Origin: Roseibium sp.
Lineage (GTDB): Bacteria; Pseudomonadota; Alphaproteobacteria; Rhizobiales; Stappiaceae
Direction of reading: 5' to 3'
Assembly (NCBI GenBank): GCA_017643215.1
Contig: JAEPNV010000009.1
Span: forward strand, 62,001 to 126,000
Length of the DNA: 64,000 nt
Shown: positions 44,220-52,899 of the stretch, one piece after another
How the letters are laid out: each line of letters begins with the position of its first letter
How positions within the stretch are numbered: the stretch's first letter is position 1
Made by a program: the position numbers and the translations under genes
The notes under the pieces: generated by a model
What the model was told of the DNA's origin: nothing
Seen by the model: only the letters and a program-made list of their open reading frames with translations
Database searches by the model: none

Positions 44220-44951
44220 ATGAAAAAACTCCTCGAAAACAGCGCGATCCGGACTCTCATGTGCCCCCTCAATCGGCCATTGACGGCGCTGGTTGTGGCC
44301 GTTGGCGGCTGGCTGGTATTTTCGCCGGCCAAGGCCTGCAGCCTTGCGCTGGTGGTTGCGATGGACGTATCGGCCAGCGTCGATGCCCGTGAACACCAAT
44401 TGCAGCTCCAGGGCCTTTCGGGCGCCCTGATGGATCCGTCAGTTGTCGAAGCGATTGAAACAGTTGGAGGAATTTGGTTTCACAGTTTCGAATGGAGCGA
44501 CCGCTACAAACAGGTGACCCAAGCCCCCTGGAGCTACCTGACCGACGCGGCATCGGCCGAGGCCGCGGCCCGGCGGATCGCTGCGACACCGCGCTCACAA
44601 ACGGAGTTTCCAACCGCGCTCGGCTATGCGCTCGGACACGCGGCCGTGGTGTTGAACAGGGCGCCGGAGCGGTGTGACCGGCGGGTGATCGACGTTGCCG
44701 GCGATGGCATCAACAATGACGGATTCGGGCCAAAAAGCGCGTACCGGGCCTTCGATTTCAACGCCGTTTCCGTCAATGCGCTGGTTGTCGGCGGGCATGA
44801 CGAGACGACCCGCTATTTCGAACGGGAGGTGATCCGGGGGCCGGGCGCCTTTGTCGAGCAGGCGCTTGATTTCGAGGACTATCGGGAGGCCATGACCCGC
44901 AAGCTTTTGCGCGAAATCGGCGGCAATCAATTCGCCTCGTTCACGCGATAA
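44220..44951 (+). CDS. DUF1194 (von Willebrand A-like) exported protein, copy 2
   Basis: The likely start is the ATG at 44220 (MKKLLENSAIRTLM); an ATG at 44196 in frame is possible. A hydrophobic signal (LTALVVAVGGWLVFSPAKA) is followed by CSLALVVAMDVSASV, aligned with copy 1, and by matching blocks SFEWSDRYKQVTQ, FPTALGYALGHAAV, RRVIDVAGDGINNDGFGP and VIRGPGAFVEQALDFEDYREAMTRKLLREIGG. The MIDAS residues are kept in both copies. The two probably arose by duplication and may bind the same or different partners in the periplasm. Confidence 0.9.
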   Translation: MKKLLENSAIRTLMCPLNRPLTALVVAVGGWLVFSPAKACSLALVVAMDVSASVDAREHQLQLQGLSGALMDPSVVEAIETVGGIWFHSFEWSDRYKQVTQAPWSYLTDAASAEAAARRIAATPRSQTEFPTALGYALGHAAVVLNRAPERCDRRVIDVAGDGINNDGFGPKSAYRAFDFNAVSVNALVVGGHDETTRYFEREVIRGPGAFVEQALDFEDYREAMTRKLLREIGGNQFASFTR

Positions 44952-44974
44952 GGTCTGGCCACGCGCTTAAGCCG

Positions 44975-45670
44975 TCACGGCCGGCCATGGCCGTGCTCTT
45001 CCATCTGACGGTAGAAGTCCTTCAAGGTTTTTCCAGGTTCGGCCTTGAACGTGTCGCCCGTGTCGGCGATCCCGGTGATCCGGTCCAGCCGGAACATCCG
45101 GAAATCCGTGCGCAGCTCGCACCAGGCCACCAGCGTCCAGACCTTGCCCCAGAACCACAGGCCGAGCGGCCGGATGATCCGGTCCGACGCCGCCCCGGCC
45201 GCATCGGTATAGGTGATGGAGACGCGGTTCCGGCCATTGGCCGCGCTTTCCAGAAAATCGATCCTGGCGCGGACCTCGTCGGTCATTTCCGGTGCAAAGG
45301 CGTGGACTTCGATTTCATCGGAGCGCGCGCGCAGGCTTTTGGGCAGCACCGCATCGATCTTGATCAGTGCTTCCTCGGCCGCCCGCGCCATGCCGGCGCC
45401 GCCCCAGGCGCGGATGAGGCGCGCACCGGCGACAAGCGCCACGATCTCGTCACGGGAGAACATGAGAGGCGGCAGGTCGTAGCCATCGCGCATGATGTAA
45501 CCGACCCCGGCCGCGCCATCGATCGGCACGCCGGTGGACTGCAAATCGGCGATGTCGCGGTAGATCGTGCGTTCGGACACCTCCAACCGGTCGGCGAGTT
45601 GCCGGGCACGGACGAGCCGACCGCCGCGAAGATACTGAACGATCTGAAACAGGCGGTCGGCACGGCGCAT
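44975..45670 (-). CDS. YafY-type HTH/WYL-domain transcriptional regulator
   Basis: The 231-residue product has an N-terminal HTH (RADRLFQIVQYLRGGRLVRARQLADRLEVSERTIYRDIADLQ), a linker with GVGYIMRDGYDLPPLMFSRDEIVAL, and a WYL domain (VSITYTDAAGAASDRIIRPLGLWFWGKVWTLVAWCELRTDFRMFRLDRI). WYL regulators sense ligands that are largely unknown. It is 15 bases downstream of a VOC gene on the same strand, a common pairing. The palindrome in front of the VOC gene may be its operator. Confidence 0.93.
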   Translation of the reverse strand: MRRADRLFQIVQYLRGGRLVRARQLADRLEVSERTIYRDIADLQSTGVPIDGAAGVGYIMRDGYDLPPLMFSRDEIVALVAGARLIRAWGGAGMARAAEEALIKIDAVLPKSLRARSDEIEVHAFAPEMTDEVRARIDFLESAANGRNRVSITYTDAAGAASDRIIRPLGLWFWGKVWTLVAWCELRTDFRMFRLDRITGIADTGDTFKAEPGKTLKDFYRQMEEHGHGRP

Positions 45671-45685
45671 CGCTCATGTCCCTTT

Positions 45686-46060
45686 TCAGGCCGCGAACAG
45701 CCCGATGGAATTGCCATCCGGGTCCACGGCGTAGATGAACCGGCCCGCCGGGATGGTGACGGGATCCGATAGAACCGCGCCACCGGCCTCCTTGAACCGC
45801 TCGGCGGTCGCTTCTAGCGTGTCCGGGCAGGCCAGATGGATGGTCGGACCGTTACCATCGGCGGCCGGTTTTCCCGGATAGAGATGACCGCCCACGCCCT
45901 TGTCATCGGCGGTCGGGAAAAAGGCAATCGGATTGGGACCCATGTCATCGACGCGGTTCATTTCTGTCTGAAAGACGTTGCTGTAAAAAGCAATGGCCTT
46001 GTCGATGTCGGTGACCGGCAGTTCGAACCAGACGGTGAAGTTGTCGGGCTTAAAGCTCAT
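45686..46060 (-). CDS. VOC-superfamily (glyoxalase/bleomycin resistance-like) protein
   Basis: The ATG at 46060 gives 124 residues of two paired beta-alpha-beta-beta-beta units: FTVWFELPVTDIDKAIAFYSNVFQTEMNRVDDMG and a second unit ending AGRFIYAVDPDGNSIGLFAA. Putative metal ligands include the late glutamate-position substitution DPDGNSIGLF and the histidine in PTIHLACPD. The substrate is unknown. The YafY-type regulator is next in the same likely operon. Confidence 0.9.
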   Translation of the reverse strand: MSFKPDNFTVWFELPVTDIDKAIAFYSNVFQTEMNRVDDMGPNPIAFFPTADDKGVGGHLYPGKPAADGNGPTIHLACPDTLEATAERFKEAGGAVLSDPVTIPAGRFIYAVDPDGNSIGLFAA

Positions 46061-46101
46061 GGCAGGCTCCTTGGTGCGTTGAGACGACAGGAACACCCTA
46101 C

Positions 46102-46139
46102 GCCACCCCTCCTGACAACCTTCTGTCAGGAGGGGTGGC
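46102..46139. promoter_or_regulatory. 16-base perfect palindrome upstream of the VOC-YafY operon
   Basis: GCCACCCCTCCTGACA (46102-46117) and its exact complement (46124-46139) flank a 6-base spacer, 42 bases before the VOC start. The inner core CTGACA-N6-TGTCAG resembles a dimer operator. It could be the autoregulatory site of the adjacent WYL regulator, or a hairpin in the leader; the absence of a T-run on the side facing the VOC gene argues against a simple terminator. Confidence 0.5.
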
Positions 46140-46176
46140 AAAACGCACTCAAATTTACCGGTCCTCCGAACCCGGG

Positions 46177-46596
46177 TTACCGGCGGCGGGCGACAACCGC
46201 GCGGCTGATTGATCGCGCGCCATCGACCAGGAAGAGACTGGTGATGATGATCCCGCCCCACTCCCGCAGCACCGGGACCTCCGCGACCGCCCAGCCAATG
46301 CGGAAGACACTGTCAAGGCACACCGCCGCCCACCAAAAGCCAAGTGGCAGAACAAAGGCCAGCCGTCCAAGCCGCGCCGCCGTCCAGAATTCGCCGGTTT
46401 CCGCGAGAAGAACGGCGCGCGCATCGGCGCGGGCCTTGATCTCCGCGCGGATTTCTTCCGCCGCCAGATCGGCCTCGACCCGCCGTTTCGCGGCTGTGCT
46501 TTCAAGCCGGCGCTCGGCATGCACAAGCAGCCTGTCCAGAATACCGCTCGACAGCCAGCCAAGCAGCGTGGAGATCACGATGCCGCCCGGCGCCAT
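46177..46596 (-). CDS. Phage-type membrane protein, holin-like (GTA lysis candidate)
   Basis: The ATG at 46596 gives 139 residues: an N-terminal hydrophobic stretch (GGIVISTLLGWLSSGILDRLL), a charged coiled-coil (ESTAAKRRVEADLAAEEIRAEIKARADARAVLLAETG) and two C-terminal membrane segments around FVLPLGFWWAAVCLDSVF and WGGIIITSLFLVDG. The layout resembles three-TM phage/GTA holins. It overlaps the preceding small membrane gene by 22 bases and comes after the endolysin gene, as expected for a lysis cassette. Function is inferred from topology and position. Confidence 0.65.
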   Translation of the reverse strand: MAPGGIVISTLLGWLSSGILDRLLVHAERRLESTAAKRRVEADLAAEEIRAEIKARADARAVLLAETGEFWTAARLGRLAFVLPLGFWWAAVCLDSVFRIGWAVAEVPVLREWGGIIITSLFLVDGARSISRAVVARRR

Positions 46597-46784
46597 CCCG
46601 CCGGACCGGACGTGACATGGCGCAGAAGAATATTGGCAAGCCCGAGGGCGAGAATCACCCAGGGCACGTGTTGCGGTGACAGGAGCAGGTGCCAGTCGAG
46701 GCCACTCAAATAGGTCAGGATCTCGGCCAGGAGCACAGCCAGGCTGACCGAACAGTTGAAGACAAGGGTTTTCCATCCGGTCAC
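46575..46784 (-). CDS. Small phage-type membrane protein, 69 residues
   Basis: The product begins MTGWKTLVFNCSVSLAVLLAEILTYL and has a second hydrophobic stretch WVILALGLANILLRHVTSG, so two membrane segments are predicted. Small proteins of this form, MxxWKTLxFN..., occur beside phage and GTA tail or lysis genes. It lies between the endolysin gene (99-base gap) and the holin-like gene (22-base overlap). It may act as a holin, antiholin or pinholin; no direct evidence decides. Confidence 0.6.
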   Translation of the reverse strand: MTGWKTLVFNCSVSLAVLLAEILTYLSGLDWHLLLSPQHVPWVILALGLANILLRHVTSGPAGWRRAAS

Positions 46785-46883
46785 GGGGTGTTCCTTTCAA
46801 TTGGTTTGGAATGGGCAGGCGTCGCGGCGGCGGCTTTCCCATTCACGAATGGCTGGATCGATCCGGGGCCGCGTTTGGTCCGC

Positions 46884-47765
46884 TCACGCGTTGGAAACGC
46901 TGAACACGGACCGGAACCGGCCGCGATACCGCCAGAAGACGCCGGCGATCAGAATGGCCAAAACCGCTGCCAGACCGGCGACGATGACAACTGGCCATGG
47001 AACCGCCACGACAAGCCCCCAGGAGGCCGCGGCAATTCCGGCCGGAATTGCCGCGCGCGTTGTGATGCGCTGCTCGATCTGGCGTTTGAGGACGGCGCGC
47101 GTGGCGCGGCCGGGCACACCGTCGACCTTCAGCGGCGGATGCGCCCGCTGGAAATCCCGCACGGCGGCGCGGGTTCTCGGCCCCAAAAGGCCGTCGACGG
47201 GGCCAGGATCGTGTCCAAGCCGCCTCAGCATGTCCTGAACGGTTCGGACATCGGGATCGGCCGAACGGGCCGGCGCCTTGGCAAGGCTATAGTCACCGGT
47301 TTCCAGAAGCCGCGCTTCCTCCTTGCGGCGTCTGGCCAGACCTGGCAGCCACCGGCCGCTGGCCGTCGTTCCGGTTTTCCGCAACAGGGCGGCGGCGCGT
47401 GCGGTTTGGCGATTTTTCAGCGCCTGCGCCCAGCGCCAGGTCAAGGCGCGCGGACCCAGATTGTAGACGACCGACACGCAGGCATCGAACTGGTTTTGCG
47501 GCAGACCGGGCAGCGTCTTGCGCACCGGCGGCGCGTATTCCTCATCCAGGAGTTTGAGCAAAAGCCGGTTGGCGTCCTCGCGGGACAGCGGATCACCGAC
47601 GCGAAGACCGCGCGCGTTCCGGGTCCGCCACCAGTCGGAAAACACGCGGCTGCGCATGGTAAAACCATAGCCGATCGTCACGATGCCGACCGGATCGAGA
47701 TAACCCCGGCCGACAAAACCCTCATGGGCGGCGATGAACGCCAGGCCCCGGTCGCTGACTTTCAT
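46884..47765 (-). CDS. Endolysin: GH24 lysozyme with peptidoglycan-binding domain and C-terminal membrane anchor
   Basis: The ATG at 47765 follows GGGGAG and gives 293 residues. The lysozyme domain has the catalytic triad E15, D24 and T30 at the same 9- and 6-residue spacing as T4 lysozyme (AAHEGF, YLDPVGIVTIGYG). A peptidoglycan-binding domain lies at about residues 170-230 (VRTVQDMLRRLGHDPGPVDGLLGPRTRAAVRDFQ). A hydrophobic segment near residues 245-275 suggests membrane tethering, unusual for a cytoplasmic endolysin. It probably cuts the cell wall to release GTA particles. Confidence 0.9.
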   Translation of the reverse strand: MKVSDRGLAFIAAHEGFVGRGYLDPVGIVTIGYGFTMRSRVFSDWWRTRNARGLRVGDPLSREDANRLLLKLLDEEYAPPVRKTLPGLPQNQFDACVSVVYNLGPRALTWRWAQALKNRQTARAAALLRKTGTTASGRWLPGLARRRKEEARLLETGDYSLAKAPARSADPDVRTVQDMLRRLGHDPGPVDGLLGPRTRAAVRDFQRAHPPLKVDGVPGRATRAVLKRQIEQRITTRAAIPAGIAAASWGLVVAVPWPVVIVAGLAAVLAILIAGVFWRYRGRFRSVFSVSNA

Positions 47766-47841
47766 GGGCAAGTCTCCCCAAATGCGGACGGAATTGAAAT
47801 GCGGGACGCGGGAGGATGTGGGCTGTGAGCCGATCGACGGC

Positions 47842-48564
47842 TCAAGCCGGCGCGACAGGCAGGAAACAGTGCACGGCCAGCTTTACCGCGCCGGTGGAAA
47901 ACGCGCCGCCATTGGCGGTCAGCACCACATCCGTCGGCGCATAAAACGCGGTCGGTCCGATGACGCCCAGATTGCTCGCCCCCTGGGCAACACCCAAGGA
48001 CCCGCCGAACTTGTTGATTTCCCCGGAAATCCCGCAGTCGTAGGACGCGGCGCCTGAAATGGCCGTGCTGGTGCGGCTTGATACACAAAACACCACGGCC
48101 CGGTCCGGAATGAGCGCGGCGGCGGTCGCGCTCGATCCCATCAGCCCGGTGAGCTCGGTTTCGATCACCTGATGCCGGCTTTCCGCCCCGCCCGTGCCTT
48201 GTGCAACCACCATGTCGGACGCGAGCGCGGCCCCGGTCCGTTGCCAGGCGCTGGAGGAATAGACAATCTGGATCTGTTCGTCCGCCACGAAGGCCATCAT
48301 GCCGTCGACTGGCGTGAAGAACGACCAGGCACCGTTTTGCCAGGCTGCAATCTCGCCGTCCCGGCCCGACCAGGCGCTGGTCGCGCCGGAGGCAATCAAA
48401 TAGGCGGCCCCCTCCCCGGCGACGGGCGGCGCCGACAGGCTCCGTGTCACGAAGGTCAGGTGAACGAGCGCATCGAGCGCCGTCAGCGCCTCGTTATGCG
48501 TGACGTGTTTTTGCGCCTGTGCGGCCGCCAGGAGCGGCAAGGCCAAACGATGAGTGTCAGACAT
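47842..48564 (-). CDS. DUF2793 tail-associated protein of the GTA cluster
   Basis: The ATG at 48564 gives 240 residues and overlaps the megatron gene by eight bases. The N-terminal DUF2793 domain is plain: RLALPLLAAAQAQKHVTHNEALTALDALVHL followed by WSGRDGEIAAWQNGAWSFFTPVDGMMAFVADE. The C-terminal half is a beta-rich, glycine- and alanine-rich domain ending AVKLAVHCFLPVAP. Such proteins sit at the distal end of alphaproteobacterial GTA and phage tail modules and are thought to be host-recognition or fibre-like components. Its role here is inferred from position. Confidence 0.88.
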   Translation of the reverse strand: MSDTHRLALPLLAAAQAQKHVTHNEALTALDALVHLTFVTRSLSAPPVAGEGAAYLIASGATSAWSGRDGEIAAWQNGAWSFFTPVDGMMAFVADEQIQIVYSSSAWQRTGAALASDMVVAQGTGGAESRHQVIETELTGLMGSSATAAALIPDRAVVFCVSSRTSTAISGAASYDCGISGEINKFGGSLGVAQGASNLGVIGPTAFYAPTDVVLTANGGAFSTGAVKLAVHCFLPVAPA

Positions 48565-51500
48565 GAAGGGTCGCCTTTCTGGCAAATCCGCGCCCGGCGG
48601 TGGCCGAGAGCTGACTGATGGAAACCGTTAGGCTGGATTGGGGACCGCCGAAATCCGCCAGTTCCTCAGATTGCGGATAGGTGACGGATGGAGCGCCCGA
48701 GCTCAGTGTTCGAAGAACGGCCTCGCCGGGACCAAGAATATCGATTTCATAGGCCTCCAGATCCTCGCCAAGCGGCACCTCGGCCGCCTCCCAGCTGTCG
48801 CCGCCAATCCGGGTTTGCCGGATCCAGGACAGGTGAACATTGCCGCTTTCCCGCCGGGCCCGGACATGAACCGGGGCAAACGGCAGGGCGCCGACACCCG
48901 AGGCTGAATGGGCAAATGCCAGGCTTTGCGGCGCGTCGAGCGGCAGGCCCTGAGGCACCAGCCGGTAGTTGTAGGCCCGCCCGGTCTGGTCCGCGGAAAG
49001 CGGGACGGACGGCACGGTCCCGTCCTCCAAAAAGACCACCGGCGCGCCGGTCAGTGCCCCTGCGAGCATCGGCGTTTCCGTGCCGCGCTGGCCGCGCAAA
49101 AGCGATGACAGAAGGTAGGTTCGCGTCCCGGTGAGTTCGGCGGTTTCGAATTGCAGGATCTCGAAGCGGCCATCGGCGCATTGAATAGCGCAGGCGTTCG
49201 CGCCCGCCAGCACATTCGTCCGCGACCGGCTTTGAAGATGTCCGCCGAAAATCTCGACCTCGACCGTTGCAGCAGAGTCGACCACCCAGAGCGGACCGGG
49301 GGACAGGTCCGCCAGGAGGCGCCCGATCACCGCCGGGCGGTCAATGATCAGGATCGCATCGAATCCCGTGTCGCCCGCGGACCGCATCAGGCTGAAAGAA
49401 CCGGGCCACGGTTCGGCAAAGGCCGCCAGGCGCGGCGCATGCGGCGGATCATCCTCGGACAAGACCGGTAGATCCATCATCACCGCATGGGGTGTTCCGA
49501 TAACCGCTGAACGGAACGGTGTTGCCGCTTCGGCCGCACCCGCTCCAGTGGCATGGATGTCCCGGCCAACGCGCACGGCCTCGATCCGCCGCCGGTCGGT
49601 TTCTTCGATCGCCTCGATCCGAAGCTGCAGCGGTGGATCGAAGCTGTCGGCCGGCGTCCCGGAGAGACTGATGACATCGCCGGCCTCCAGGTCCATATGC
49701 GCGGGACCCAGCGCGAAGTCCACCTGCTCGCGCTCGCTCCAGATCCGGTGTAGGCGGCGGTCGGCCAATTGCTGGGTCAAGAGCGGCGCCAGAACGGCCT
49801 GAAGGTCGGCGCTTTCCAGATGGCGGCTGCCGCCTTCCAGCCGCCGTGACGCGGCCACCCTTGATCGGAAGTCGACCAGCGGATCGGCGGCCGTGTACCG
49901 GACTTCTTCCGCCAGCTCACTCGATTGCGCCCGCCGTTGTGATAAAAGCGGATCATGACGCGCGGTTTCGGCCAGATCGTCCGCCGTCAACGCCTTGACC
50001 GGGCCACCGGTCCGGCCGATCAGGTCGACATGCGTTCCCCGGTCCGCCGCCAGTCCACCGAACGCCAGAAGCAACGGTTCGAGCACCTGGCGCGCCGACA
50101 CCGGGCCGGGCACCGCAAGCCCATCGAGGCTTCCCGGCAAACCATCGGCGCGAATGTCCGCTTCTGAAATGCCGTAGTCGACGAGAAGCGCCCGCGCCAG
50201 GGCCGCCAGGCTCATGCCGCCGATGCGTCCGGTGAGCCAGTGCCCGACGGTCCAGTTGTCGCCGTCGGCCCACACGTCCTTGTGGACGGGAAAGACCGGA
50301 TAGGGCCGCGCGTCCCAGGTCCACAGATAGATCCCGGCCGGGTCGACCATCGGCCCGCCATAGACCGGCGAGACCGGATTGTCGCCCTGCGGCATGACCG
50401 GATGCGACGTGTCCCAGAAGCTCAAACTCGCTTCGAGCGCCCGCCGTTGGATGAGGTCGTCGCGGCTACCGTTGGAAAAATGCGGCAACCGGCTTTCGGA
50501 GGATTTCGGATCGACAAAGACGTTCGGCTGGTTGGCGCCGCGATCGACCGCCGGAACACCGAGCTCGGTGAAGCGCACCGGTTTGGACCGTGGACTCCAT
50601 GCAGTTGGACTCGCCACCTCGGCGCCGGCGACACGCTCAACATGCGGGTTCGCCCACCAGCCCCACAGATCCTTGGCCCGGTAAACCCAGGGCTTTTGAT
50701 AGGCCCCGTCGGTGATCGGACTGCGGGCTGCTTCCGCACGATCGGCATCGCTGGCGTAGTACCAGTCGAAATATTCGCCGCCGGCGATGTGGCCGCGCAG
50801 GGTGTCCAGATCATAGGGATCAACCGCCCCATCCGGATCGCCGCCGTCGCGCTGATCGGCAAGCGGCAAATAATTGTCGATGCCGACAAAATCGATCTCC
50901 GGCGCGGCCCACAGCGGATCGAGCGGAAAGCGCAGTTCAACCGGGCCCGCCTGGTGACCGGCATATTCCGACCAGTCGGCGGCATAGGACACTTTGACGT
51001 CCGGCCCCAACAGCGCGCGCACCTCGGTGACCAGCGCGACGAGCTGGTCGACGAACGGATAGCTGCCGCCCCCGGTATGGGCGCGGGTCAAACCGCGCAG
51101 TTCCGTGCCGATCAGGAACGATTCAACGCCGCCGGCCGCCTTGGCGAGCGCGGCCAGGGACAGGATATGCCGCCGGTAGGACCATTCGGCCGGTCCGGTA
51201 TAGGTCACGGCCCCGCCGGAAACCGAAAAGTCGCTTGCCGACGCGGTGCCGAAAAACGCCACCGCATCGGCCACGATATCGCCTGTTGGGACCATGCGCC
51301 CGCGCCAGGGAAACGCCGCCTGTTCGCCCGCGCCATAGGGATCGGGCAGGCCGTTGCCCGGCGGGATATCCATCAGGACAAAGGGATAGAGCAGAATCTC
51401 CAGCCCGCGGCTTTTCAGGTCATCGATTGCAGCCAGAACCGCATCGTCGGACGGTGTGCCGCCATAGGCCGGCCGGTCGTCGATTCGCGAGACAAGCTCG

Positions 51501-52429
51501 GCCTCGGCGCGCTGAAGACCGCCGGCGGACCAGGTGGCGCCGGAAGTCACCTTGCTCGGCTCTTCCACCTTCGGGCGGATGGTGCACGAGCCGGCGCGCA
51601 GATCATCGCCGAACCAGGCGACAACCAAGGCCACGCGCTCCAGATTGGGGCAGAGCGCTTGCAACTCGTCCAGCGAGGCCGCCCAATCGGACGGTGCGCC
51701 GATCACGTGGGCATTGACGCTTTCCGTCACGCCCGGCCGGGGCGTCGATGTGACCTGCTGCGGCGCATAGGCAAATTCACCGGCCCCCGGGATGATCGTC
51801 ACGGCGCGGACCTGGCTTTCCAGAACATCGACCGGCCGGATCACCTCGAAGGAGAGCTGCGGCAACCGGTTGCCGAAATACTCCAGCGGCAGGCGTTCAA
51901 ACACGGCATAAACCGTGCCGCGATAGGCCGGTGCATCCTCTTGCAGCGCCGCGACCAGAGGATCCGGCACCTGGGCCTCGTCGCCGTGATAGAGCCGCAT
52001 TTGCAAGCCGGACGTATCGAGCAGCTTGCCGTCCGCCCAGATCCGGCCGACATGCGCCACCGGTCCCTCGCACAGGGCAACGGCGAAATTGCCGAAATAG
52101 GAATAGGAGCGCACGGTGACACCGCCGCCGCCCTTGCCGCCCTGGTTCTCCTCGGACACGACCTCCTCAAAGCGGGTCGCCCAGATCACCTGTCCGGAAA
52201 GCCGGACCCGGCCATAGACCTTGGGCAGGCTGGCGCCCTCGCTGGACGCCTGGACATCGAGATCCGTCAATCGCGCGGTCTCGATCGTCCGCGCCGTGCC
52301 GAACAGGGATTGGTCCAGGGCTCCACCGGCGAGCGCGCCAGCCGCCTTGCCGAGCAGGCTGCCGAAACCGCCCAGTCCCACAGCGGAGCCCAGCGCCTGG
52401 CCGGCCGCACCTAAGATCAATGTCGCCAT
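48557..52429 (-). CDS. GTA baseplate 'megatron' protein (gp15, TIM-barrel-like)
   Basis: This 1290-residue protein begins MATLILGAAGQALGSAVGLGGFGSLLGK, the hydrophobic glycine-rich N-terminus typical of phage host-specificity/J-like proteins. A glycoside-hydrolase-like TIM barrel lies around residues 420-720 (VESFLIGTELRGLTRAHTGG, VSYAADWSEYAGHQ, IDFVGIDNYLPLADQ, RFTELGVPAVDRGANQP), followed by the phage tail domain and rcc01698-type C-terminal region. It forms the baseplate tip and central fibre of the particle. It is TAATG-coupled to the gp14 peptidase gene. Length and order match the GTA family. Confidence 0.95.
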   Translation of the reverse strand: MATLILGAAGQALGSAVGLGGFGSLLGKAAGALAGGALDQSLFGTARTIETARLTDLDVQASSEGASLPKVYGRVRLSGQVIWATRFEEVVSEENQGGKGGGGVTVRSYSYFGNFAVALCEGPVAHVGRIWADGKLLDTSGLQMRLYHGDEAQVPDPLVAALQEDAPAYRGTVYAVFERLPLEYFGNRLPQLSFEVIRPVDVLESQVRAVTIIPGAGEFAYAPQQVTSTPRPGVTESVNAHVIGAPSDWAASLDELQALCPNLERVALVVAWFGDDLRAGSCTIRPKVEEPSKVTSGATWSAGGLQRAEAELVSRIDDRPAYGGTPSDDAVLAAIDDLKSRGLEILLYPFVLMDIPPGNGLPDPYGAGEQAAFPWRGRMVPTGDIVADAVAFFGTASASDFSVSGGAVTYTGPAEWSYRRHILSLAALAKAAGGVESFLIGTELRGLTRAHTGGGSYPFVDQLVALVTEVRALLGPDVKVSYAADWSEYAGHQAGPVELRFPLDPLWAAPEIDFVGIDNYLPLADQRDGGDPDGAVDPYDLDTLRGHIAGGEYFDWYYASDADRAEAARSPITDGAYQKPWVYRAKDLWGWWANPHVERVAGAEVASPTAWSPRSKPVRFTELGVPAVDRGANQPNVFVDPKSSESRLPHFSNGSRDDLIQRRALEASLSFWDTSHPVMPQGDNPVSPVYGGPMVDPAGIYLWTWDARPYPVFPVHKDVWADGDNWTVGHWLTGRIGGMSLAALARALLVDYGISEADIRADGLPGSLDGLAVPGPVSARQVLEPLLLAFGGLAADRGTHVDLIGRTGGPVKALTADDLAETARHDPLLSQRRAQSSELAEEVRYTAADPLVDFRSRVAASRRLEGGSRHLESADLQAVLAPLLTQQLADRRLHRIWSEREQVDFALGPAHMDLEAGDVISLSGTPADSFDPPLQLRIEAIEETDRRRIEAVRVGRDIHATGAGAAEAATPFRSAVIGTPHAVMMDLPVLSEDDPPHAPRLAAFAEPWPGSFSLMRSAGDTGFDAILIIDRPAVIGRLLADLSPGPLWVVDSAATVEVEIFGGHLQSRSRTNVLAGANACAIQCADGRFEILQFETAELTGTRTYLLSSLLRGQRGTETPMLAGALTGAPVVFLEDGTVPSVPLSADQTGRAYNYRLVPQGLPLDAPQSLAFAHSASGVGALPFAPVHVRARRESGNVHLSWIRQTRIGGDSWEAAEVPLGEDLEAYEIDILGPGEAVLRTLSSGAPSVTYPQSEELADFGGPQSSLTVSISQLSATAGRGFARKATLHV

Positions 52430-52899
52430 TACGGCCCCTTTGGAAAGGAAAACGCGGCCGCGATCCGCCGCCGCCAGGCCGGCACGAGCGCGGTTTCGAC
52501 AACACCGACCCGCTCATAGGCGTGGATCAGGCGCGCCGGGGAACTCAGGATCCCGGCGTGTTTGGCGGGCGTGCCGTCCTTCCAGCGAAACACCACGACA
52601 TCACCCGGCTTTGCCGCTTCCACATCGCCTTCGATCAGCCAGCGCCGGCCGGCTTTCAGCAGCGTTTCCTCGCCGTCGGCCTCGGCCCAATCCGCGCTGT
52701 AGGGCGGGAGCGCCTGCGGCTCGGCGCCGTGAAATGCCCGCCAGATCCCGCGCACCAGACCCAGGCAATCGCAGCCGGTGCCCTTCAGGCTGGCCTGGTG
52801 CCGGTAGGGCGTTCCAAGCCACGTGCGGGCCTCGGCGACAATCGCGGCCCGCCGGTCGGCGCCGGGATCAGCCAACAAGCGGGCCGCCATCGTTTTCAC
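52429..52899 (-). CDS. GTA cell wall peptidase (gp14, NlpC/P60)
   Basis: The 156-residue product has the NlpC/P60 catalytic set: nucleophile C45 in GTGCDCLGLVRG, H114 in TPAKHAGI, and the third polar residue H126 in RLIHAYE. It cuts peptidoglycan to let DNA pass into the recipient cell. Its start overlaps the gp13 stop by 32 bases (or 23 if the second ATG at 52890 is used). Confidence 0.95.
   Translation of the reverse strand: MKTMAARLLADPGADRRAAIVAEARTWLGTPYRHQASLKGTGCDCLGLVRGIWRAFHGAEPQALPPYSADWAEADGEETLLKAGRRWLIEGDVEAAKPGDVVVFRWKDGTPAKHAGILSSPARLIHAYERVGVVETALVPAWRRRIAAAFSFPKGP

Noticed and set aside
50240-52414. A 724-codon plus-strand frame inside the GTA megatron gene
   Set aside because: Antisense to a well-recognised family protein and of repeat-like composition.
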